Counted from the stretch's first letter, positions 33,873 through 42,974 are shown. The stretch: DNA of 64,000 bases from Streptomyces sp. ISL-10 (GCF_018614575.1 NZ_JAGGOJ010000029.1:16481-80480); one strand, 5' to 3'. The notes: generated by a model not told the origin, from the letters alone. Program-made: numbers and translations.

Positions 33873-35474
33873 GTGGAAGAGACGTTGCATCCCCTGGCGG
33901 GCCTGCTGTTACCGTCCATCGCGGACGTGTCGGTGCTGTCGCTGGACGTGAGCCGCGAGGCGATACGCATCGACGTGTGCAGTACGGCGGCCGGGGCGGC
34001 ATGCCCGGACTGTGGGAGCGAGTCGACCCGGGTGCACAGCTCTTACCTGCGGTTTCCTGCGGACGTGCCGAGTGGGGGGCGTCGGGTGGTCCTCCGACTG
34101 CGAGTTCGGCGGTTCTTCTGTCCGGAGTCTTCGTGTGCTCGGCGGACGTTCGCTGAGCAGATGCCGGGACTGACCCGGCGGCACAGCAGGTGGACGGAGC
34201 GGTTGCGTTCGACTCTCGCCGCGGTGGGTCTCGCCCTCGCCGGCCGGGCTGGCGCCCGGATGGCCCGGGCCTTCGGGGTGTCCATCAGCCGCAGTGCCGT
34301 GTTGCGACTGCTCGATGCATTGCCCGAACCCGAAGTCCCAGCCCCAAGGGTGGTTGGTGTTGATGAGTACGCCACACGCAAAGGACGGGTCTACGGCACG
34401 GTCCTCGTCGACGTCGAGACCCGTCGGCCAGTGGATCTGCTGCCTGACCGGGAGGCGTCCAGCCTGGCCGCATGGCTGGCGAAGCGACCCGGGATCGAGA
34501 TTGTCTGCCGGGACCGCGCGCCGTTCTTCGCGGAAGGCGCCACAGCCGGGGCACCCCAGGCGACACAGGTCGCCGACCGCTGGCATTTGTGGAACAACCT
34601 CGGGGAGGCCGCTGAGCGGGCTGTCGCCCGCCACCGCCAGTGCCTTCGCGTCCTGGTCCCCGATCGCGAGGGGAAGGCCGAACCACCGGCGCCGCCCGAG
34701 GAGAAGGCGGACTCTCCATGGCGGAGCGAGCGGTTCGCCAACCGCGTCCGAGCCAGGCACGCCACGGTTCACGCGCTCCTGGAAGCGGGCCACAGCCGTC
34801 GTTCCATCGGGCGTCAGCTCCAGATGACCCACCGCACGGTCAAGAGCCTGGCCGACGCTGCGAAGCCGGAAGACCTCTTTCGCGGCCAGTGGCAGCACAA
34901 CAGGACCTCCCTCCTCGACGAGTACAAGCCCTACCTGGACGAACGTTGGGACGACGGCTGCACCAACGCCTGGAAGCTCTGGGAGGAGATCCTTCCCTTG
35001 GGGTATCGAGGCAGCTACGGCCGGGTCAGCGCCTACCTGCGGGAGAAGCGGACCTCGCCACGGCCGGTCACCGCGCAGCCGCCGGCACCCCGTGTGGTGA
35101 CGAGATGGATCCTCAGCCGACCCGAGACGCTGACCGAGACCGAACAGCTCCGGCTCAAGGCCGTCCTGGCCAACTGCCCCGAACTCGATGCCCTGACCGG
35201 TCACGTCCGGTCCTTCGCCCACATGCTCACCGAGCGCCAGGGCGAACGGCTCCCGCAGTGGCTCGACGCCGTCCGCCAGGACGACCTTCCCAGCCTCCAC
35301 ACTCTCGCGGCCGGTATCGACCGAGACCGCGACGCGGTCATCGCCGGCCTGACCCTGCCCTGGAACTCCGGTGTCGTTGAAGGACACGTCAACCGGATCA
35401 AGATGCTCAAGCGCCAGATGTTCGGACGCGCCAGCTTCGCACTGCTCCGCAAGCGGGTCCTCCTCGCCCCGTGA
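33873..35474 (+). CDS. ISL3-family transposase
   Basis: A 533-residue transposase. N-terminal zinc finger (CPDCGSES with a later Cys pair), HTH regions and the ISL3 DDE domain are present: RVVGVDEYATRKGRVYGTVL gives the first Asp, EIVCRDRAPFFAEGA the second and a later acidic residue near WNSGVVEGHVNRIKMLKRQ the Glu. It is full length and appears intact, so the element may be active. The GTG at 33873 matches the usual VEET start; an upstream TTG at 33849 lies in a palindrome. Confidence 0.9.
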   Translation: MEETLHPLAGLLLPSIADVSVLSLDVSREAIRIDVCSTAAGAACPDCGSESTRVHSSYLRFPADVPSGGRRVVLRLRVRRFFCPESSCARRTFAEQMPGLTRRHSRWTERLRSTLAAVGLALAGRAGARMARAFGVSISRSAVLRLLDALPEPEVPAPRVVGVDEYATRKGRVYGTVLVDVETRRPVDLLPDREASSLAAWLAKRPGIEIVCRDRAPFFAEGATAGAPQATQVADRWHLWNNLGEAAERAVARHRQCLRVLVPDREGKAEPPAPPEEKADSPWRSERFANRVRARHATVHALLEAGHSRRSIGRQLQMTHRTVKSLADAAKPEDLFRGQWQHNRTSLLDEYKPYLDERWDDGCTNAWKLWEEILPLGYRGSYGRVSAYLREKRTSPRPVTAQPPAPRVVTRWILSRPETLTETEQLRLKAVLANCPELDALTGHVRSFAHMLTERQGERLPQWLDAVRQDDLPSLHTLAAGIDRDRDAVIAGLTLPWNSGVVEGHVNRIKMLKRQMFGRASFALLRKRVLLAP

Positions 35475-35477
35475 CCG

Positions 35478-35500
35478 ATGTCAGTGGCTCCTGGAACCAT
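35478..35500 (+). promoter_or_regulatory. Possible DNA-damage-type promoter of the DUF4259 gene
   Basis: ATGTCAGTG (35478-35486), an 8-base gap and AACCAT (35495-35500) partly match the RecA-NDp/PafBC consensus TTGTCRGTG-N8-TANNNT: 8 of 9 in the upstream box, weaker in the -10. Confidence 0.3.
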
Positions 35501-35535
35501 GCCTTCGTCAGAGACAGCTGTATCAGGAGCCATGC

Positions 35536-35952
35536 ATGGGAACGTGGGGAACCGGTCCGTTCGACAGCGACCTCGCCGCAGACTTCGTCGATGAACTTGA
35601 GGGACTCACCCACCACCAGGTCATCGACGTGCTGGGGCGGGCATTCCAGCGAGTCACCGACTCGGGAGAGCGCGTCGATGGCGGAGACGGGGCCGAAGCC
35701 GTTGCCGCCGGCGCTCTCGTCGCCAGCACCCTCCCGGACAGCCCCATCGTGATTGACCCCGATGACGGCCCCAGGGAACCGCTGCCCGAACTGCCGGCCT
35801 CGCTTCGCGCGTCGGCGAGACTCGCACTGGACCGGGTTCTCCGGGACGGATCAGAAATGGCAACCGGCTGGGTGGACAGCGCCGACGCCGCTCAGTGGCG
35901 CCAGGAAGTGCAACAGATTCTCCAAGCACTCGAAACACCCGCTGATCACTAA
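35536..35952 (+). CDS. DUF4259 domain-containing protein
   Basis: A 138-residue protein with the diagnostic N-terminus MGTWGTGPFDSDLAADFVDE followed by a helical region and a C-terminal QWRQEVQQILQAL helix. AGGAG lies 7 bases before the ATG. Family function is unknown, though members are often next to immunity and stress genes. It sits between the ISL3 transposase stop and a putative IS right end, framed by short direct repeats, so it could be a passenger gene. Confidence 0.88.
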   Translation: MGTWGTGPFDSDLAADFVDELEGLTHHQVIDVLGRAFQRVTDSGERVDGGDGAEAVAAGALVASTLPDSPIVIDPDDGPREPLPELPASLRASARLALDRVLRDGSEMATGWVDSADAAQWRQEVQQILQALETPADH

Positions 35953-35984
35953 TCGTGACCGCTTCACGGAAGTCGTGCCAGAAC

Positions 35985-36399
35985 CACTTCACGTGAACGA
36001 AGCCAGCACACCGTTCGCGGCGGCTACCTCTACCTGCTGTATCGCTGTTCCTCATCGTCGGCGACCGGATCCCGACGACCCCGCAGCCGGTGACCCGCTC
36101 GCGCCTGCTCCACGACACTGTGGCATGGATGGGGCCGCCGCCGGCACCAATGATCGCGAGAGCCCGCCGGGGTGGCATCGGTCAATCGACCTATCCACGA
36201 GACAGAACTCGACACGCCGTGTTCGGGCGGCAGTCCGGCCGGGCCGGCCTCGGCAAGTGTCCATCTCACGGGAGCACTCTCGGTCACACCGATCGCTCCT
36301 TCCCGCGCCAAGCAGAGCGAGCGAACGCGGGTGGGGTCTCTTGACCCAATCGGACAAGCTCTAGCAGTCAATCCGCTGACCTCCATCCGTCAGTCACGC
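35985..36399. other. Degenerate region
   Basis: No frame has convincing coding character. It lies between the ISL3 right end and a decayed transposase and is probably remnant DNA. Confidence 0.3.
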
Positions 36400-36690
36400 G
36401 GATGTCGCGCATCGCCCACCTCCTGGACGGCCTGCCCGTTGAGATCCTCGGTCGGCTCCGCTCCGACCGCGTAATGCGACGGCCGACACCGCCTCGGGTC
36501 TACGACCCCAAGGGCGGCCGCCCAAGCACGGCGGCGCGTTCATCTTCGGCGACCCGATGAGCTGGGGCACGGAACAGGCCGTGACCACTACCGAGACCCG
36601 GCTCTAGGGCAAGGCCACCGCCCAGGCATGGGACCGCCTTCACCCGAGATTGACCCGTCGGGCGGCCTGGCTCGACCACGACGGGCCGCT
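36400..36690 (+). pseudogene. Decayed DDE transposase (NF041680-type)
   Basis: Fragments in several frames match one transposase type: HLLDGLPVEILGRLRSDRVM, then KGGRPSTAA with an FGDPMSWGTEQA segment, then a stop (TAG 36605-36607) and TAQAWDRLHPRLTRRAAWLD in frame after it. At least one stop and indels are present. Confidence 0.6.
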
Positions 36691-36754
36691 GCCCATCAGC
36701 TATGAGTATCGTCATGCTCACCCCGGCTGCGGCGAGTATCCGTCAGCGGTCGAC

Positions 36755-37065
36755 TTCGAGGTTCGTCAAGACGGGCAGGGCGCACAGGAGTTGGGTGGTT
36801 CAGGCGGGGTCAGCTCGTCGCGCCACCGGCGGACGGTGGACTCGGACACGTTGTTGCCGCCGGCCATGTCGGCCAGACGCTGGTCGTGGCGCAGCACGGC
36901 CAGGACGATCACCGCGATCCGGCCGGGCGGGAGGATCCGCCACCAGTACCGTATCGCCTTCGGTTGGCGCCGCAGCAGGCCGGCGAGGTGGTTGACGGTG
37001 CTCGTGGACAGCGACAGGCGGCTGGTAGACAAGCGGGCCGGTGTCCTCGGCGTGCTCTGTGGTTT
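36755..37065 (-). pseudogene. Transposase N-terminal remnant (IS5-like)
   Basis: The minus strand encodes LSLSTSTVNHLAGLLRRQ, then YWWRILPPGRIAVIVLAVLR and GGNNVSESTVRRW, the usual N-terminal domain of Streptomyces IS5-type transposases. The DDE domain is missing. Confidence 0.6.
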
Positions 37066-37143
37066 GGTCACACATTTCCAACGGCTACCGGAGGAACCCT
37101 GGTTACGCCCGTGCTGCACTGCTGCGGGCGGCAGCGCCCTTGC

Positions 37144-37600
37144 TCACAGGCGGGTGGTGAACCGGCCGTCGGGCAGTTTGCGCAGCCAGCTACGGTCGAC
37201 CAGTCTGACCAGCTTCCCGCCCAGAGGCTCCAGCTTGGCCCGCGCGCTGACGTCCACCTCCAGCACTTAGCCGACCTGGCGGGCCATGACCGGTCCCGCG
37301 GCCTGCCGCACGGCGGCGATGATGCGCTGGTAGTCCGGCGATAGCGTGGGCTCCTCCACGACTGACGAGCCGTGCGGGATCAGCATCACCGCCCGCCCGC
37401 CCACCTGCCCAGGCGCTGGCACAGCCGAAGCGCTCTCGTCGGCGAGCTGCTCGCAAGCCCATCCGCTCAAGGTCCCGTTCGGCGGCGGCGAGTTCGTCCC
37501 GCTCGGCCCGCGCCTCCGCCAGCTGCTTGGCCAGCTGTTCTTCGAATTCGTCCAGTTCCGCGCGCCGCGCGGTGATCCGTTCCAGCAGCTCGGGATCCAT
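37144..37600 (-). pseudogene. IS-associated accessory gene with frameshift and stop
   Basis: Starts MDPELLERITARRAELDEFE and continues as a coiled coil, shifts frame near 37455 to EQLADESASAVPAPGQVGGR and SPDYQRIIAAVRQAAGPVMA, meets a TAA near 37268 and resumes as VDVSARAKLEPLGGKLVRLV to the stop at 37144. It resembles small winged-helix genes found beside transposases in Streptomyces. Confidence 0.55.
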
Positions 37601-37880
37601 GCACGGGATCCTAGAAGGCCACCCGGTCAGGGCGAGCAGGAACCGGCGAACCGACCGTCGCCTGTCGGCTGATGGAGATGAGACTGAACGATTTGAAGGC
37701 CGCCTGCTCTCCGGCGGGCGAGGAGCGCCGGCCGAAGCCCGGGTCGGCGGTGGCGGCGCAGGAGGACGCCCGCGGCGAGGCACCTGTACGGAAAGGCAGA
37801 ACGACCAGTCCCGGGGGTTACGAGGCCGGCTGATCGGGCGGGATCCTGACGAAAGCCTGGCTCGGCGGAGGGAGCAGCCT
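37601..37880 (+). other. Intergenic region, no gene seen
   Basis: No coding frame; ends with a GGAGGGAG ribosome site for the following gene. Confidence 0.3.
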
Positions 37881-38009
37881 GTGAACTGCCCGAGGTGCGG
37901 AGGAACAGCCCAGCAGGGTCCGAACGGGTCGTGGTCTTGTCCGAACTGTGGGCCCATCAGCGGCAGTACGCCCGCCGCAGCCGCGAGCGCACTACCCTCC
38001 ACAGAATGA
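37881..38009 (+). CDS. Small zinc-ribbon protein
   Basis: A 42-residue protein starting MNCPRCGG, with a second CPNC pair 14 residues on, so a four-Cys zinc ribbon is likely. GGAGGGAG lies 9 bases before the GTG. Its stop overlaps the next start as ATGA. Function unknown; it and its neighbour may work as a pair. Confidence 0.7.
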   Translation: MNCPRCGGTAQQGPNGSWSCPNCGPISGSTPAAAASALPSTE

Positions 38010-38239
38010 GCGCGCCACAGGAAGCACCCCAGCCGGCCGCCGCAGACGACGGTCCGAAGATCACCCGGACCGACTGCGACCGATGCGGGACTCGGGTCGC
38101 GGGAATCGACGGCCGGTACGCGTGCGGGGTGTGCGGCTGGGTGAACCACTGGTCCGAGGGGCACCGGCCACTACCGCCAGCGGAAGCGGACGTCGACTTC
38201 CCCGGCCGGACCGGCGCCGCCACCCAGCGCGAACGCTGA
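38006..38239 (+). CDS. Second small zinc-ribbon protein
   Basis: A 77-residue protein with DCDRCGTRVAGIDGRYACGV and a following CGW, giving a CxxC-x13-CxxC zinc ribbon, then an acidic Pro-rich tail. It is translationally coupled to the preceding 42-residue zinc-ribbon gene. No DNA-binding domain beyond the ribbon is visible. Confidence 0.72.
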   Translation: MSAPQEAPQPAAADDGPKITRTDCDRCGTRVAGIDGRYACGVCGWVNHWSEGHRPLPPAEADVDFPGRTGAATQRER

Positions 38240-38368
38240 CCGACTTCAGGCCGCCTGGGCTGCTTTTTCGTTCATGAAACCGCCTGAGTCACCAGCATTG
38301 GTTCCAGGGCGTGGCCGATGGTTGCGGCATCATGCGGGCTTCGAAGGGGCTGCGGCGATGATGTGCGG

Positions 38369-38845
38369 GTGTTCTATGAAGATCTCAGCGAGTACGACTA
38401 CCAGGACGAGGATGCGTTCACGGACAGGGCGTCCGGGTTCTGCGTTCTCTGGTATCGCCCTGCGTACACCCGCCTGAACATCGGGTGGCTGGAGGCAGGC
38501 CGGCCATACCCCAGAGGCGAGGTCTCGGTGGCCTTCGTGGAGAAGCTGAAGGCTGTCCAGAAGGTCCAGTGGATGAACGTGTGTCTCGGGCAGCACGAGT
38601 GCGACCTGTGCCCCGAGGAGGAAGCACCGGAAGGGAACGGGGAGGTCCGGATCCCCAGCCCGCCCGGGATCGCCTACGCCGCTCCATTCCTGATCACGCA
38701 CTACGTCACCGCCCACCTTTACCGACCGCCTCAGGTCTTCATCGACGCCGTTCTCGCTGTCGACCTCGACACGTGGGCCGCCGCGCGGTGGCCCGACGTC
38801 CCCTTTCCCTGGGTCCCGGATGACGCGGAACGCATGCTGGAGTAG
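38369..38845 (+). CDS. DUF7919-like protein
   Basis: A 158-residue soluble protein: VFYEDLSEYDYQ at the start, LNIGWLEAGRPYPRGEV near residue 32, a Cys pair in GQHECDLCPEEE and ITHYVTAHLYRPPQVFIDAV near the end. The NIGWL-G-P-GEV and HYV-AH-YRPP blocks fit the DUF7919 group. Function unknown. The GTG at 38369 begins the conserved region; no good ribosome site is seen. Confidence 0.65.
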   Translation: MFYEDLSEYDYQDEDAFTDRASGFCVLWYRPAYTRLNIGWLEAGRPYPRGEVSVAFVEKLKAVQKVQWMNVCLGQHECDLCPEEEAPEGNGEVRIPSPPGIAYAAPFLITHYVTAHLYRPPQVFIDAVLAVDLDTWAAARWPDVPFPWVPDDAERMLE

Positions 38846-38859
38846 GAGAGAGGCGTCAG

Positions 38860-38997
38860 GTGCGCAACCGGAGCCGGATCGACGCGACGGTGATTGATCG
38901 CATAGTGCGGGTGGCGAAGTATGCGAGCCACGCAGGGATGGAATCGGCCTTCCGGCACACGATCCAGAGCATCAAGCCGGAGGCCTACCGAACCTGA
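38860..38997 (+). CDS. Possible small protein, 45 residues
   Basis: MRNRSRIDATVIDRIVRVAK is followed by ASHAGMESAFRHTIQS; the protein is basic and helical. GGAGAGAGG precedes the GTG at a good distance and the gene begins 14 bases after the DUF7919 stop. It may be a genuine short gene or the start of a truncated one. Confidence 0.35.
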   Translation: MRNRSRIDATVIDRIVRVAKYASHAGMESAFRHTIQSIKPEAYRT

Positions 38998-39069
38998 AGC
39001 TGGCGAAGTACGCAGCGGCACCACCCACCGAGGCCGGCCGGCCAAACTGCAGGTTGCTTGATCTCATAC

Positions 39070-39101
39070 GAAGGCCCCCGCGGAACCGGCGGGGGGCCTT
39101 C
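39070..39101. terminator. Strong terminator hairpin
   Basis: GAAGGCCCCC (39070-39079) pairs with a GGGGGCCTTC arm ending at 39101 around a CGGAACCGG-type loop. It separates convergent transcription units. Confidence 0.82.
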
Positions 39102-39259
39102 ATGCCTGAGCAGGAGGTTGTGTCGGAAACCAGACCCGCACTCGACGCCACCCGCTGGTGGGCAGGCGGGGGCGGACAGCCAGGCAGGGGAGCGGGGGAG
39201 GGGACCCGAGCCCGATCGGGGGCCCGTCATCACGCCTGGCTGTACGGGCAGCATCGCTG

Positions 39260-39883
39260 TCAGCAGGCGGGTAAGAGTTTGGTGCCTGCTACCAGAAAGA
39301 GCTGGGAGGCTTCGCCGATGCTCACCCCGTCGATTTCCGCCTCAAACCGGAGTTCTAAGTACGGGCCCATCTCTTCAAGCCCATTTGGCGAAAACTGCAC
39401 GTTGACCAGCTCGCCGACCGCCGACTCCAGCCCCTTGGAGGACACGCGGACTCCGGCCCAGCCGTGTTCTCCCTCCTCCCACTTCTTGACCACGTGCTTG
39501 CCCGTCTCCGAGCGCTGAACGCTCAGAGACGTTACGCGCAATCCAGCCCTCCCCCAGGCCGTGCGGGGCCACATGCAGCGGCAGACCCGCCGACGGGGGT
39601 GGAGATGTGCGTGCCGGTGGGCACGTATCGCGAAGGCGACCTCGGGGATGCCCCGGCGATCCGCAGGCTCGTAGTGCACATTGACATCGGCCCCCGCGGG
39701 CCTGCCAGTGGCGTACATGCGGATCGTGTGCCCCAGGACGCTCGAAAGCTTCAACACGACTTCGCGTGCTCCTTCGTTGCTTGGTTGACCTGCCAGAGTG
39801 GTGATGCCAGAGCTGATCACCTCCTCAAAGGAAACCTCAGGAACCGCTGGCCGCGGGGCTTCGCATCGCGAGAGTTGGCTCAT
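39260..39883 (-). CDS. Hypothetical protein
   Basis: A 207-residue open frame I do not recognise. The N-terminal half (VSFEEVISSGITTLAGQPSN, HTIRMYATGRPAGADVNVHY) and C-terminal half (ESAVGELVNVQFSPNGLEEM, YLELRFEAEIDGVSIGEASQ) both have protein-like composition; the middle is Arg/His-rich and may have been altered by a compensated frameshift. The ATG at 39883 lacks a clear ribosome site; a longer frame extends to 39979. Confidence 0.45.
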   Translation of the reverse strand: MSQLSRCEAPRPAVPEVSFEEVISSGITTLAGQPSNEGAREVVLKLSSVLGHTIRMYATGRPAGADVNVHYEPADRRGIPEVAFAIRAHRHAHLHPRRRVCRCMWPRTAWGRAGLRVTSLSVQRSETGKHVVKKWEEGEHGWAGVRVSSKGLESAVGELVNVQFSPNGLEEMGPYLELRFEAEIDGVSIGEASQLFLVAGTKLLPAC

Positions 39884-40408
39884 ACACGCGCCGCGTATCG
39901 GCATCGCGATCCAGGCCCATGGCCTGTGTGCCGCCCGAGACCGGCCGCTCGGCGCCAACTGCGGCCCGTGGGCGGTCACCTTCAGCGCCGCCCGGCGCTC
40001 GCGAAGTTCCTCCAGCTTCTCGGGGGCCCGGACAAGCCGGCCGCGGACCTGGTGGCGGCGGCGTCCAGCCCCGAGTACCCGCCCGAGCTGATCGAGTCCG
40101 CTCCCCGCGCGCCGCCAACCGAACGCTCCTGCGGGTGTCCGCTGCGGCGGTACGGGGTCGGTCGACCACCACGAGGAGGGCGCCGAACAAGGCTGGCGGC
40201 AGCACGGAAGGGGCCGGACACCTGCGGTGAGGCGGCACCGAACAGCAGGAGCGCAAGCCGAACCAGCGCTGGCGTCCGATCCAGCCGGGCGCGTCCGGGT
40301 AAACCGGGCGTCGACGTCCGGCTGGATCAGCGCTGGTGAGATGGCCCGCCAGTGGTCCGGTGATGGTGAGTCTTGCCAGCTGACCCGTGGTCCGGCCGTC
40401 TTTTTCCG
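39884..40408 (+). other. Degenerate region, possible gene remnant
   Basis: One plus frame around 39985-40120 encodes RRPALAKFLQLLGGPDKPAA and ASSPEYPPELIESA, which looks protein-like but is not part of an intact gene. Nothing else is seen. Confidence 0.25.
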
Positions 40409-41689
40409 TCAGCGTTTCGCCCTGGTGGGAAGGGCTGGGTGGGCCTTCTGGCCGTCCAGGTGGACCGACAGGCTGGTGAAGCCCTGAAGGGAGATGGAGC
40501 GGAGCTGGGCGGGTTCGGCCGCGAGCTCAAGGCGCGGGAACCGTGTGAAGAGGCAGCGCAGGGCGATCTCGGTTTCGAGCTTCGCCAAACGGGCTCCGAG
40601 GCAGTAGTGCGCCCCGTACCCGAACGCGATGTGCTCCTTGCTCGTGGAACGATGGATGTCGAACTCGTCCGGTCGCTCATGACGTTGTGGATCGCGGCCG
40701 GCGGCGACTGTGGCCGCCAGCACCGCCTCACCCTTGCGTATACGGGTGCCTGCGACGTCCACGTCCGCGGTGGCGTACCTGAGTACGACGTGTCGGATGG
40801 GAGGCGAGAAGCGGAGCCCCTCATCCACCACGCGGCTCCATGCTTCGTCATCGCCCCGGAGTAACTCGGACAGAGCATGTGGGTGCGTCAGCAGGGAATG
40901 AACCGTGTTGGTGATGGCGTTGATCGTCGTCTCGTGCCCGGCAATGAGGATCAGGAACAGTGTTTCGACCAGCTCCTGCTCGCTGAGTCGGTCGCCGTTG
41001 TCGTGGGCCTCGATCAGCGCGGCCGTCAGGTCATCGGCTGGGGCGTTGCGCTTGAAGGCGATGAGCTTGCCCAGTGTGTTGTAGATGTCGGTGACGGCGA
41101 TCCTGATGTCCGTATCCGGATCGCCGCTGTCCTGAGGGATGACGAGCCTGTCGAACTGCTGCCGCAGACCGGATATGGCCGTGTGCGGGACCCCGAGAAC
41201 CTCGCAGATGACTCGGACGGGCAGGGGAAACGCGAAGGCCTCGCGAATATCGGTTGGCTCGCCGTGGGTGGCCTCCAATTCATCCAGGAGCTCTTCAGCG
41301 ATCTCGGTGATGCGAGACCGGAGAGCCTCGATGGGGGCACGGGTGAAGGCCCCGCTCACCAGGCGGCGCAGTCTGCGGTGGTCGTCGCTTCCCTGGTGCA
41401 GCATTGATGCCCCTCGAACCAGGGCGATGAGCTCCCAGTCGTCCGGCACAGAGCCGTCCTGGAGTGCCGGCCAGTGAGCTGGGTCCTTGGTCAGGTGTTC
41501 GTGCCCCAGGACTTCCCGAGACGTGCTGAGGTCGGCGGCTGCCCAGGCCGGGACCCCGCCCGGCAACGTCACCGGCACGAGACGGCCCAGGAGGCGAAGT
41601 TGCCTCGCTTCCTCCGTCGAATTTGCGTCAGGTTTGAGGGAGAAACGGCCGGAAGGGTTCACGAATGCTCCAGAGGTCGGGTAGGACAC
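40409..41689 (-). CDS. Cytochrome P450
   Basis: A 426-residue soluble class I P450. The I-helix threonine motif AGHETT, the K-helix ExxR (DEGLR) and the heme-binding FGYGAHYCLGARLAK are all present in order, so the enzyme should be functional. It needs ferredoxin partners, none of which are adjacent. The gene diverges from an MmyB-like regulator. The GTG at 41689 is chosen; a GTG at 41710 would add 7 residues and no ribosome site distinguishes them. Confidence 0.92.
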   Translation of the reverse strand: MSYPTSGAFVNPSGRFSLKPDANSTEEARQLRLLGRLVPVTLPGGVPAWAAADLSTSREVLGHEHLTKDPAHWPALQDGSVPDDWELIALVRGASMLHQGSDDHRRLRRLVSGAFTRAPIEALRSRITEIAEELLDELEATHGEPTDIREAFAFPLPVRVICEVLGVPHTAISGLRQQFDRLVIPQDSGDPDTDIRIAVTDIYNTLGKLIAFKRNAPADDLTAALIEAHDNGDRLSEQELVETLFLILIAGHETTINAITNTVHSLLTHPHALSELLRGDDEAWSRVVDEGLRFSPPIRHVVLRYATADVDVAGTRIRKGEAVLAATVAAGRDPQRHERPDEFDIHRSTSKEHIAFGYGAHYCLGARLAKLETEIALRCLFTRFPRLELAAEPAQLRSISLQGFTSLSVHLDGQKAHPALPTRAKR

Positions 41690-41930
41690 GTGCAGGGCGG
41701 AGCCGCGCACGCGTCGCCGGCGCGAGACTCGATGGGGCGATGGAAGTCACTGTCCTGATCACGTGCAGCAAGCCGTCGCCTTTCTGACCATGGCGGACGC
41801 CGCCGGGCGTCGCCAAGGTACCGGGCAGTCACGGGCTGACAGGACAGGAGGGGGAAGCCTTTCCTGCTTGGCCGGCTTGAGAGCAAGGCCTTGCGGACCG
41901 CGGGGCGGTACGGGCTACGGGGGAATCAGG

Positions 41931-42857
41931 ATGTCGCACAACCAAAGGACGCTCTCTGATCGAGGCGGAGAGAGGAATTCGGACCACCTGGTACGGGAGA
42001 TCGTCGACAGTGCGCGCCAGGCTCTCGGCATGACACGCAAGGGGCTCGCTGAGGCCGTCGGCGTTCATCCCCGGACCCTGCGCAACTGGATGCAGCACCC
42101 CTCAAGGCTGACAGGCGAACAGATCGAGCGCCTGGCTCGTTCTCTGTGCATGAGCGCAGAGAACGAGGCGAACCTGCGCCTCCTGACGTCACGGAAACCC
42201 GCCCCGCTGACGGTTGCCGAGATCCGGGAACAGCCGGACATGGCGATCTACCGCAGGTTGGTCGACAGCACGTCCTACCCGTCGATGGTCACTGACTACT
42301 CGGCGGAGAACATCTACGTCAACGCGGCTTTCCGGGACCTCTTCGGGAGCGTCACACCGCACGCGTATGCATCGCCGCTGAAGAACGGCCTGACCTACAT
42401 CCTCTTCCATCCCCAGGCAGGGGAGGTGCTCGGCAGCGGCGACTACGCCTCGTTCCGCGAGTATTGGCTCATGCCCGCAATGGCGCATTTTCTTGCGGCG
42501 TGGCAGCAGCGGCCGGGAGACGCCAAGTTGCTGCGTATCAAAGAAGAGATCCTGCGCCGCCCGGAGGTGCGCCGTGCCTATGAGGCGGCCCCCAACTGGA
42601 TCGTGCGGAGCGGAGACATCCATGTGAACAGCACGGCTCGCCCATTTCGGGATCCGCGCTCCGGCAGGCTGCGCACGGTGCACATTGTGACGGAGGGGCA
42701 CCACGGCTACCAGCCGCTCCCCGTGACGCACACGACGTGGGTTCTCGACGACCTCGAACCCCCTCAGGTCCCTGAGCAGCATGGCCGGCACCAAGAGCCG
42801 CCGGCCAGGGGTGAGGAAGCCAGATGTTCCTGTGGGCCGGGGCAAGCGGCCCCGTAG
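41931..42857 (+). CDS. MmyB-like XRE-family regulator
   Basis: A 308-residue regulator with an N-terminal XRE HTH (ARQALGMTRKGLAEAVGVHP then RTLRNWM) and a C-terminal MmyB-like PAS-type ligand domain (EIREQPDMAIYRRLVDSTSY, REYWLMPAMAHFLAAWQQ, and RSGDIHVNSTARPF). MmyB-like proteins act on adjacent oxidoreductase genes and may bind fatty-acid-like ligands. It diverges from the P450 gene across about 240 bp and is the likely P450 regulator. GGGGAATCAGG precedes the ATG. Confidence 0.87.
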   Translation: MSHNQRTLSDRGGERNSDHLVREIVDSARQALGMTRKGLAEAVGVHPRTLRNWMQHPSRLTGEQIERLARSLCMSAENEANLRLLTSRKPAPLTVAEIREQPDMAIYRRLVDSTSYPSMVTDYSAENIYVNAAFRDLFGSVTPHAYASPLKNGLTYILFHPQAGEVLGSGDYASFREYWLMPAMAHFLAAWQQRPGDAKLLRIKEEILRRPEVRRAYEAAPNWIVRSGDIHVNSTARPFRDPRSGRLRTVHIVTEGHHGYQPLPVTHTTWVLDDLEPPQVPEQHGRHQEPPARGEEARCSCGPGQAAP

Positions 42858-42974
42858 GCCCGGGCCGCTCCCCGGATGGGGTGCCAGTCACGGCTGGGTG
42901 CCCCCTCCCCCCGATACCCGCTTACGGCACGCTCCCGCCGCCCGGGCTGCCCGGCCCACGGAGCAACCGCGAGT

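Larger units (their letters stand above)
35470..35961. repeat. 8-bp direct repeats flanking the DUF4259 segment
   Basis: CGTGACCG occurs at 35470-35477, overlapping the transposase stop, and at 35954-35961, just after the DUF4259 stop. The DUF4259 gene and its promoter sit exactly between them. Confidence 0.55.
33812..35984 (+). mobile_element. ISL3-family element, boundaries uncertain, with DUF4259 gene beside the transposase
   Basis: The transposase is preceded by GGCTTCGGGAAGTTGCCTG (33812) and, after the DUF4259 gene, by a right-end-like CTTCACGGAAGTCGTGCCAG near 35964-35984. These ends are only partly complementary and no 8-bp target duplication was found, so the limits are approximate. 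The DUF4259 gene lies between transposase stop and this right end. Confidence 0.4.

Noticed and set aside
34000..35387. 492-codon minus-strand frame within the ISL3 transposase
   Set aside because: Mirror of a strongly biased gene.
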